In this document: positions 1 to 5,210 of the stretch, one piece after another
Position numbering within the stretch: the stretch's first letter is position 1
Layout: each line of letters opens with the position of its first letter
Origin: Candidatus Cloacimonadota bacterium
GTDB lineage: Bacteria; Cloacimonadota; Cloacimonadia; Cloacimonadales; TCS61
NCBI GenBank assembly: GCA_027064945.1
Contig: JAMOPB010000485.1
Span: forward strand, 1 to 5,210
Direction: 5' to 3'
DNA: 5,210 nt
The notes under the pieces: generated by a model
What the model saw: only the letters and a program-made list of their open reading frames with translations
Told to the model about the DNA's origin: nothing
Databases searched by the model: none
Made by a program: the position numbers and the translations under genes

Positions 1-1
1 A

Positions 2-1831
2 ATTAGAGTATTATCAGAAGAAGTAGCGAATAGAATTGCGGCAGGTGAAGTTATTGAAAGACCTGTTTCAGTTGTAAAAGAATTAGTGGAAAATGCTATA
101 GATGCCAATGCAACTGAAATAACAGTAGCGATAGAGAATGGTGGTAAAAAATCCATCCTTGTAAGTGATAATGGATGTGGAATGAGCGAAGATGACGCTA
201 TGCAAGCTTTTGAGCGTCACGCAACAAGTAAAATACATGCGGTAGCTGATATTTTTAACATCAACACTTTAGGATTTCGCGGTGAAGCGATGCCTAGTAT
301 TGCTTCAGTTAGTTTCATGACACTGATTACAAGAGATAAAGAATCTAGCGTTGCTACTCAAATAGAATTTGATAGCGGGAAATTGGTAAATTTCACAAAA
401 ACTTCTGCCAATTACGGAACAACAATTTCAGTTAGGAAGTTATTTGCCAATATTCCGGCTAGGAAAAAATTCTTAAAATCGGATCAAGTAGAATTTAAAC
501 ATATAATGAATTATTTGCATTACCAAGCTGTGTTATATCCTGATATTCATTTTAGATTCATTTCCAATAATAGGGAAAAACTTAATTATCCGGCAGTGGA
601 AGATACTGAAAAAAGGATGTTAGCGATTTTTGGTTCGGATTTTCTAAAAAGAGATTTGATCAAGATTGAAACACGTAAACCGGGTTTTGAACTGCATGGT
701 TATATAAGCGGTTTGGAAGAAGATAGCGAATTATTTTCAGATTTTAGATATCTATTTGTAAATGGAAGATTTATAAAAGATAAAATAATTTTCCATAGCA
801 TCAAATCAGCATATGAACCATTTATTAAAAAATTAAAAATTTTCCAACAAGGGAAAACCCCTCCATATATTTTATTTTTGAACGTTGAGCCAAACCAAGT
901 TGATTTTAATGTTCATCCTGCCAAATTGGAATTACGTTTTGGTGACCCCGGTCGTGTTCATAGTTTTGTGAAAAATGCTATTTCAAATGAGCTTATGAAT
1001 TATGAAGACCAGAAATTTAGCCAATTAAAAAATCGTCTTACTGCTGAAATTAAAAGTGGTAAGGCTACAGAAGTTGAAGCGAAAATTTTTAATAATAAAA
1101 CAGATAAAAAAAGATTTAGCAATTATAAAAAAGAATTTGAAAGTACTTTTCAGCCGGATATATTTAGAAAGCCGACGATTGAAGATGAAGAGATAAGTAA
1201 AAAGATTTCCCCTTCCAAACCGGAAATGATTATTCGTTCCGAAGCTGAGATTATTAATCCTTGGCAACTGCATCAGAGCTACATTTTTGTGCAAGTGGAA
1301 GAAGGTTTGATGATGATAGATCAGCATGCTGCTCATGAAAGAATAATTTATGAAAAGATTTTGCATAGAATTCATGGTGCTCCGGCTTCTACTCAAAAAT
1401 TACTTTTCCCGATTGTACTTGATCTACCTCCATATCTGAAGCATACTATTCCACAGTTAATTCAAGAGAATTTGGAGATTTTCAATAAAATAGGTTTTTC
1501 CGTAAAAACGTTTAGTGGTGATTCTGTGGTAATTGATGAGATTCCTGTTGAATTGGAAAATTGGGACGGCGGAGCTGTGTTTATCGATATTCTAAAACAA
1601 TTGGAAGATGAATTTGAAGAAACAGAAGATTTTCGAGACAGCTTGTCTAAATCGGTCGCTTGTAAAGCTGCTATAAAAGCGGGACAAAAGATGAGTAAGA
1701 AGGAAATGATCTCTTTGATAAATGATCTTTTTGCCTGCGAAGTTCCCTACTTTTGCCCACATGGACGGCCTCTTATTCTGAAATTCTCAATGGAATTTTT
1801 TGAGAAAAAATTTAAACGGATCGAAACATAA
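2..1831 (+). CDS. mutL: DNA mismatch repair protein MutL, endonuclease-type, 5'-truncated by window edge
   Basis: MutL is the GHKL-ATPase matchmaker of mismatch repair. It links mismatch-bound MutS to strand nicking and excision. The frame is open from base 2, and its first residues (IRVLSEEVANRIAAGEVIER) match the MutL N-terminus, so only about two to four residues including the start codon are missing; 609 residues are visible. ATPase motifs, in visible numbering: catalytic Glu27 and Asn31 in KELVENAIDA, DNGCG at 56-60, GFRGEA at 91-96. A Lys-rich variable linker covers roughly 340-415, and the C-terminal dimerisation domain starts near 418. That domain has the complete endonuclease motif DQHA-x2-E-x4-E (D440, E446, E451), a QKLLFP beta-clamp-type motif at 465-470, ACK at 553-555, CPHGRP at 585-590 and FKR near the end, as in metal-dependent nicking MutL proteins such as that of Bacillus. 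E. coli MutL lacks these motifs and uses MutH. The TAA stop directly abuts miaA. Identification is very secure. Confidence 0.97.
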   Translation: MRVLSEEVANRIAAGEVIERPVSVVKELVENAIDANATEITVAIENGGKKSILVSDNGCGMSEDDAMQAFERHATSKIHAVADIFNINTLGFRGEAMPSIASVSFMTLITRDKESSVATQIEFDSGKLVNFTKTSANYGTTISVRKLFANIPARKKFLKSDQVEFKHIMNYLHYQAVLYPDIHFRFISNNREKLNYPAVEDTEKRMLAIFGSDFLKRDLIKIETRKPGFELHGYISGLEEDSELFSDFRYLFVNGRFIKDKIIFHSIKSAYEPFIKKLKIFQQGKTPPYILFLNVEPNQVDFNVHPAKLELRFGDPGRVHSFVKNAISNELMNYEDQKFSQLKNRLTAEIKSGKATEVEAKIFNNKTDKKRFSNYKKEFESTFQPDIFRKPTIEDEEISKKISPSKPEMIIRSEAEIINPWQLHQSYIFVQVEEGLMMIDQHAAHERIIYEKILHRIHGAPASTQKLLFPIVLDLPPYLKHTIPQLIQENLEIFNKIGFSVKTFSGDSVVIDEIPVELENWDGGAVFIDILKQLEDEFEETEDFRDSLSKSVACKAAIKAGQKMSKKEMISLINDLFACEVPYFCPHGRPLILKFSMEFFEKKFKRIET

Positions 1832-2773
1832 ATGAAGCCATTTATCCCAATAGTAATTATTCAAGGTGCTACTGCCAGTGGGAAAAGTAAACTTGCGATC
1901 GAACTTGCAAAAGCTCTTGATACGGAAATAATCTCTGCTGATTCGCGTCAGGTGTATAGAAAATTAGATATTGGAACAGCAAAAGTTTCAGCAAAAGAGC
2001 AAGCGGAAGTAAAACATCATTTGATTAATATTGTTGATCCTGATGAAGAATATAACGCCGGTAAATTTGTAGATGATGCCTCTGAAATTATTTTCAAGAT
2101 GCATGCAGAAAATAAAATTCCAATTATTGCCGGTGGAACAGGACTTTATGTGAAAGCTTTAATTGATGGTTTGATCGAGATTCCGCCTGTTACAAAAGAA
2201 ATTAAAGCTAAAATGGATTTATATGAAAAAACAAAATCTCCTGAAGAAATTAAAGATATTCTAAGAGAATTTGACCCTGAATCTGCTGAAAGAATTGAAA
2301 CGAATGATGTTCAAAAAATGCTTCGTGCTATTGAAGTTTATGAACTTACCGGAAAACCAATTACCAGGCATTGGAAGGAACAAAAAGACGAAAACATATT
2401 TTTGCCCTTCAAAATATTTATAAATTGTGATAGGAAAATTTTGTATGATAAAATTAATCGTAGAATCGACGAGATGATGAATAATGGATTATTAAAGGAA
2501 ATTGATAATTTACTGAAAAGCGGTTATAAAGAAACTGATCCCGGAATGATCTCTGTGGGATATAGAGAATTTTATCCTTTTTTTAAAGGAGAAAAAGATC
2601 TCGAAGAATGTATTAGATTAGCCAAAAAACATAGCAGGAATTATGCTAAAAGACAACTTACTTGGTTCAGACGAATTGATTATGATTTGACATTAACTCT
2701 TTCACGCATTAATATATGTGATGTTAAACAAAAAATTTTAAACTGGATTTCAGATACGAAGGAGCAAATATGA
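1832..2773 (+). CDS. miaA: tRNA dimethylallyltransferase (tRNA A37 isopentenyltransferase)
   Basis: MiaA transfers the dimethylallyl group of DMAPP to N6 of A37 in tRNAs that read codons starting with U, giving i6A. MiaB can convert this to ms2i6A, which supports decoding accuracy. The 313-residue protein has the usual family length. It shows a P-loop GATASGKS at 12-19, DSRQVY at 37-42 followed by LDIGTAK (D37 corresponds to catalytic Asp42 of E. coli MiaA), and GGTGLY at 101-106. Further on are an ND-x-QKMLRAIEVYELTGKP segment, VGYREF, and the C-terminal AKRQLTWFR motif. The start is the ATG immediately after the mutL TAA; it places the P-loop at residue 12, as expected. No good Shine-Dalgarno precedes it (at best CGGA at 1817-1820), so initiation by ribosomes finishing mutL is likely. 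In enterobacteria miaA also follows mutL, but there hfq comes next; here a prolyl isomerase gene does. The last roughly 30 residues are not conserved. Confidence 0.97.
   Translation: MKPFIPIVIIQGATASGKSKLAIELAKALDTEIISADSRQVYRKLDIGTAKVSAKEQAEVKHHLINIVDPDEEYNAGKFVDDASEIIFKMHAENKIPIIAGGTGLYVKALIDGLIEIPPVTKEIKAKMDLYEKTKSPEEIKDILREFDPESAERIETNDVQKMLRAIEVYELTGKPITRHWKEQKDENIFLPFKIFINCDRKILYDKINRRIDEMMNNGLLKEIDNLLKSGYKETDPGMISVGYREFYPFFKGEKDLEECIRLAKKHSRNYAKRQLTWFRRIDYDLTLTLSRINICDVKQKILNWISDTKEQI
2687..2715 (+). promoter_or_regulatory. Candidate internal sigma70-type promoter in the 3' end of miaA
   Basis: TTGACA at 2687-2692 matches the -35 consensus fully. After a 17-nt spacer comes TAATAT at 2710-2715, which matches TATAAT at four of six positions including the first T, second A and last T. 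Transcription would start around 2722, about 48 nt before the isomerase start codon. The element lies within coding sequence for the poorly conserved MiaA C-terminus. In DNA this AT-rich, a full -35 hexamer is expected by chance about once or twice per strand in a window of this size, so this is only a candidate. Confidence 0.25.
2759..2764 (+). promoter_or_regulatory. Ribosome binding site of the prolyl isomerase gene
   Basis: AAGGAG lies 5 nt before the ATG at 2770, inside the last codons of miaA. It fixes the isomerase start at the ATG that overlaps the miaA stop, and suggests the gene can recruit ribosomes itself as well as through coupling. Confidence 0.8.
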
Positions 2774-3618
2774 TCGTTGCTAAGGTCAATAATTATAAGA
2801 TTCTTAAAGAAGAATATGAATTGGAATTGCGTACTACTATGGCGCGAATGAAATTAGAACAAGTAAATTATAACGCACAAAAAGCTGCGATTAATAGATT
2901 GATTGACGGATATCTATTATTGGATAGTGCCAGAGAAAGTGGCATACAGGTTGAAGATAGTGATGTGGATAAAAGATTTGTAGAAATTTCTTTGGAATTT
3001 TCCAGTCGCAGAGATTTTGAAGAAGCTTTGAAATATAAAAATTTAACTGAAGAACTATTACGTGAGCAAATTTTAAACGAATTAATAATTAAGAAATTCG
3101 TAAATACATTTTATGATGATAAGGAAGTTGATGAATCAAAACTTAAACAGATTTATCAGGAAAATTTAGAGTCATTCCGAACTCAGGAAATGGTTAAAGC
3201 TTCTCATATTTTGGTTAAAAAAGATGAAAATGACCACAAAACTAAAATTAAAGAGATCAGAGCTAGGATTAAAAATTCCAAAGATTTTAATAATGAAGCG
3301 ATAGAATGTTCTCAATGTCCAAGTTGCTGTAATTTTGGAGATTTAGGATATTTTTCACGTGGTAAAATGGTGAAAGATTTTGAAGAAGTTGCTTTTAGTA
3401 TGGAAGTAGGGGAGATTAGTGACCCTATTGAAACAAAATTTGGTAGCCATATTATTATGATTACGGATAAAAAACCTAGCAAAATTGCTGAGTTTGATGA
3501 AGTGAAAGAATCTTTGAAAAAAAGAGTTAAAGAAATTGAAAGAGATCTTAGTGTGATAAGACATATCAAACAGCTGAAAGTTAAAGCTGATATTGAAATA
3601 TATGAGGATAGATTATGA
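2770..3618 (+). CDS. Parvulin-type peptidyl-prolyl cis-trans isomerase, SurA/PrsA-like, no signal peptide
   Basis: This is a predicted cis-trans isomerase of peptide bonds before proline, probably with chaperone activity. The 282-residue protein has a charged helical N-terminal half (about 1-135) of the SurA/PrsA N-domain type, a parvulin domain at about 141-233, and a helical, charged C-terminal tail. Parvulin hallmarks are SHILVK (H146), GDLGYFSRGKM at 190-200, FEEVAF, VGEISDPI and GSHII (H227). H146, C183 and H227 align with Pin1 His59, Cys113 and His157. The Arg pair that gives Pin1 its phosphate preference is absent. The loop carries four cysteines, C180, C183, C186 and C187. The N-terminus (MIVAKVNNYKILKEE) is polar and has no signal peptide, lipobox or membrane segment, so a cytoplasmic location is inferred, unlike exported SurA or PrsA. 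The gene overlaps both miaA and deoB by 4 nt. Family assignment is firm; substrate and biological role are unknown. Confidence 0.9.
   Translation: MIVAKVNNYKILKEEYELELRTTMARMKLEQVNYNAQKAAINRLIDGYLLLDSARESGIQVEDSDVDKRFVEISLEFSSRRDFEEALKYKNLTEELLREQILNELIIKKFVNTFYDDKEVDESKLKQIYQENLESFRTQEMVKASHILVKKDENDHKTKIKEIRARIKNSKDFNNEAIECSQCPSCCNFGDLGYFSRGKMVKDFEEVAFSMEVGEISDPIETKFGSHIIMITDKKPSKIAEFDEVKESLKKRVKEIERDLSVIRHIKQLKVKADIEIYEDRL
3604..3607 (+). promoter_or_regulatory. Ribosome binding site of deoB
   Basis: GAGG lies 7 nt before the ATG at 3615, inside the last codons of the isomerase gene. It supports the start codon that overlaps the upstream TGA. It is a shorter match to the anti-Shine-Dalgarno than those before the isomerase gene and pdxJ, so coupling to upstream translation probably contributes. 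Confidence 0.65.
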
Positions 3619-4793
3619 AAAAGAGATCAATAATCATTGTACTGGATGGTGTTGGTTGCGGAGCATTGCCTGATGCCTGGAAGTATGGTGATGAAAAAGC
3701 AAACACACTGGCTAACATTGCTAAGCATGTAGGCGGATTAAATTTACCTAACCTTCAGAAAGCAGGATTAGGAAATATTACTGATATTATTGGTGTAGCT
3801 AAAAATGATGACACAATTGCAGCATATGGGAAAATGCAAGAAGTTGCCTTAGATAAAGATAGTACTAGCGGTCATTGGGAAATTGCCGGATTGAAAGTAC
3901 AGCAAAAATTTCCTACATATCCAAATGGTTTCCCAAAAGAAATTATCGATAAATTTATTGAGCTAACAGGAGTTCCGGGAGTATTGTGTAATCTGCCATA
4001 TTCAGGAACGGAAGCTTTAAAAGATTTTGGAGAAGAACATGTTTCTTCTAAAAAACCAATTGTTTATACTTCTGCTGACAGTGTATTTCAAATTGCTACA
4101 CATGAAGAAGTTTATCCAATTGATGAACTTTATAAAATGTGCGAAATAGCTCGAACAGAAATATTTGGCGGTGATCCTAATATCGGACGCGTGATAGCAA
4201 GACCTTTTTTGGGAAATAATGCAAAAGATTTCTATCGTACAGGAAATAGAAAAGATTATTCTGTTGCGCCACCTCGAAAAACATTATTAGATATTATCAA
4301 AGAAAACGGACTTCAAGTTGCCGGAGTTGGGAAAATAGAAGATTTATTCAATTTCTCAGGACTTACATTAAGTAATCATACAAAAGAAAACGAAGCCGGA
4401 ATAGAACAAACAATTAAATATCTGAACTCTGTAGAAGATGGTCTTATTTTTACTAATTTAGTTGATTTTGATAGTAAATGGGGACATCGTAATAATCCTG
4501 ATGCTTTTGCAGAAGGTTTAGAATATTTTGATAAACGTCTTCCCGATATACTTGAAAATTTACATGATGATGATATCTTGTTTATTACTGCCGATCATGG
4601 ATGTGATCCTACTACTGAAGGCACAGATCATTCACGCGAATATATTCCGCTCTTAGTTTTTGGAAAAAAAATCAAACCTGTTGATTTGGGCATTCGTAAT
4701 ACTTTTTCCGATATTGCCGCTACAATAAGTGATTATTTAGGTGTACCGTCTCCGGAAAATGGAACTTCATTCTTAAACAAAATAATTAAATAA
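3615..4793 (+). CDS. deoB: Phosphopentomutase
   Basis: DeoB interconverts ribose 1-phosphate and ribose 5-phosphate, and the deoxyribose equivalents, connecting nucleoside phosphorolysis with the pentose phosphate pool or with DeoC. It is a cytoplasmic, Mn-dependent enzyme of the alkaline phosphatase superfamily. The 392-residue protein is close to the 394 residues of the Bacillus cereus enzyme. All expected metal ligands are present: D11 in LDGVGCG, D286 and H291 in VDFDSKWGH, D327 and H328 in TADHG, and H339 in GTDHSREY. YTSADSVFQIATHEE at 151-165, GRVIARPF at 191-198 and the final NGTSFLN are also typical. The phosphorylated residue is Thr85 in B. cereus (KDTMTGHWE); here the segment reads KDSTSGHWE, placing Ser83 at that position with Thr84 next to it. 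The ATG overlaps the isomerase stop. No other deo gene is visible nearby and no operator was recognised, so regulation by nucleosides cannot be inferred. Confidence 0.97.
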   Translation: MKKRSIIIVLDGVGCGALPDAWKYGDEKANTLANIAKHVGGLNLPNLQKAGLGNITDIIGVAKNDDTIAAYGKMQEVALDKDSTSGHWEIAGLKVQQKFPTYPNGFPKEIIDKFIELTGVPGVLCNLPYSGTEALKDFGEEHVSSKKPIVYTSADSVFQIATHEEVYPIDELYKMCEIARTEIFGGDPNIGRVIARPFLGNNAKDFYRTGNRKDYSVAPPRKTLLDIIKENGLQVAGVGKIEDLFNFSGLTLSNHTKENEAGIEQTIKYLNSVEDGLIFTNLVDFDSKWGHRNNPDAFAEGLEYFDKRLPDILENLHDDDILFITADHGCDPTTEGTDHSREYIPLLVFGKKIKPVDLGIRNTFSDIAATISDYLGVPSPENGTSFLNKIIK

Positions 4794-4798
4794 AGGAG
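4793..4798 (+). promoter_or_regulatory. Ribosome binding site of pdxJ
   Basis: AAGGAG begins at the last base of the deoB TAA stop and ends 7 nt before the pdxJ ATG at 4806. It fixes the pdxJ start. The 12-nt gap between the genes holds nothing else, so there is no room for a terminator or a separate promoter. Confidence 0.85.
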
Positions 4799-4805
4799 CA
4801 AAAAC

Positions 4806-5210
4806 ATGACAAAACTTGGTGTTAATATCGATCATGTAGCTACACTCAGACAAGCACGTTTGGGAGTTGAACCGGATCCTGTTTATGCAGCTGCTATTGC
4901 TGAACAAAATGGAGCGGATCAAATTACAATTCATTTACGTGAAGATCGTCGTCATATTCAAAACCGCGATTTAAAGATTTTACGCAGTACAATTCAAACC
5001 AGATTAAATTTAGAAATGGCTGCAACTGCCGAGATGGTGGCAATAGCGAAAAACTATTTACCGGATACAGTTACTTTAGTTCCTGAAAAAAGAGAAGAAC
5101 TTACTACTGAAGGTGGTTTAGCTTTGTCTGATTCACATAAAGAATTGATAGCTGAATTGAAAGATGCTAACATTGAGGTTAGTGTTTTTATCGAACCCGA
5201 TACAGAAATA
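4806..5210 (+). CDS. pdxJ: Pyridoxine 5'-phosphate synthase, 3'-truncated by window edge
   Basis: PdxJ condenses 1-deoxy-D-xylulose 5-phosphate with 3-amino-2-oxopropyl phosphate, the product of the PdxA step, to form pyridoxine 5'-phosphate. This is the last ring-forming step of the DXP-dependent vitamin B6 route in the cytoplasm. The frame runs to the last base and gives 135 residues, a little over half of the usual length of about 240. The visible TIM-barrel half has GVNIDHVATLRQAR at 5-18, PDP at 23-25, HLREDRRHI at 43-51 (H43 corresponds to E. coli His45), NLEMA at 68-72 (E70 corresponds to catalytic Glu72), VPEKREELTTEGGL at 92-105 and VSVFIEPD near the end. The second catalytic His, around 193 in E. 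coli, lies beyond the window. The ATG start follows a strong Shine-Dalgarno and gives the expected N-terminus. It probably shares the transcript with deoB. Confidence 0.97.
   Translation, partial: MTKLGVNIDHVATLRQARLGVEPDPVYAAAIAEQNGADQITIHLREDRRHIQNRDLKILRSTIQTRLNLEMAATAEMVAIAKNYLPDTVTLVPEKREELTTEGGLALSDSHKELIAELKDANIEVSVFIEPDTEI

Noticed and set aside
1025..1396. Minus-strand 123-codon open frame inside mutL
   Set aside because: It lies opposite the mutL linker and the start of the C-terminal domain, is rich in Phe, Asn and Ser as expected for the complement of Lys/Glu-rich coding DNA, and resembles no family I know.
86..1831. GTG at 86 as the start of mutL
   Set aside because: The frame is open upstream to base 2, and those 28 codons encode the conserved MutL N-terminus including the catalytic Glu of the ATPase. 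The GTG encodes a conserved internal Val of the KELVEN motif. The true start lies just before the window.
3312..3569. Two overlapping minus-strand open frames (85 and 69 codons) inside the isomerase gene
   Set aside because: Both lie opposite well-conserved parvulin coding sequence in AT-rich DNA, and neither shows a recognisable domain. They are shadows of the real gene.
4786..4805. Possible terminator between deoB and pdxJ
   Set aside because: The sequence is A-rich with no inverted repeat or T-run, and the 12-nt gap is taken up by the pdxJ ribosome binding site. Read-through is expected.
3615..5210. deoB and pdxJ as a dedicated vitamin B6 pathway pair sharing a pentose phosphate
   Set aside because: DeoB yields ribose 5-phosphate, which is the substrate of the alternative PdxS route. 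PdxJ instead uses deoxyxylulose 5-phosphate, so there is no direct metabolic link. Their adjacency is better seen as ordinary operon packing.

Overview
The window is a compact, AT-rich (about one third GC by eye), entirely plus-strand stretch carrying five housekeeping genes in one apparent operon: mutL (5' end cut by the window edge), miaA, a parvulin-type peptidyl-prolyl isomerase gene, deoB, and pdxJ (3' end cut). There is almost no non-coding DNA. mutL stops directly before the miaA ATG. miaA and the isomerase gene overlap by 4 nt (ATGA), as do the isomerase gene and deoB. deoB and pdxJ are 12 nt apart. I see no RNA gene, mobile element, CRISPR array, integration site, tandem repeat or rho-independent terminator, and no gene-free stretch above 300 bases.

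Organism: the mutL-miaA pair is a familiar bacterial neighbourhood. PdxJ (DXP-dependent vitamin B6 synthesis) points away from typical Firmicutes, which mostly use PdxS/PdxT. MutL carries the metal-dependent endonuclease motif, so repair is probably of the MutH-independent type found in most bacteria. A low-GC Gram-negative-type lineage fits, for instance something in the FCB/Cloacimonadota neighbourhood. That placement is an inference from composition and gene content, not a match.

Layout and functions: mutL (2-1831) does mismatch repair. miaA (1832-2773) modifies A37 of tRNAs that read codons starting with U. The 282-residue isomerase (2770-3618) combines a SurA/PrsA-like helical N-terminal half with a parvulin domain but has no signal peptide, so it looks cytoplasmic. 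deoB (3615-4793) interconverts pentose 1- and 5-phosphates in nucleoside salvage. pdxJ (4806 to beyond the end) makes pyridoxine 5'-phosphate. The genes serve different pathways. What ties them together is tight packing and probable translational coupling, not a shared biochemical route.

I found no new biological system here. The points most worth checking are a four-cysteine cluster in the isomerase active-site loop, the absence of an export signal on that protein, a Ser-Thr pair where DeoB enzymes usually place the phosphorylated Thr, and a promoter-like sequence inside the 3' end of miaA.
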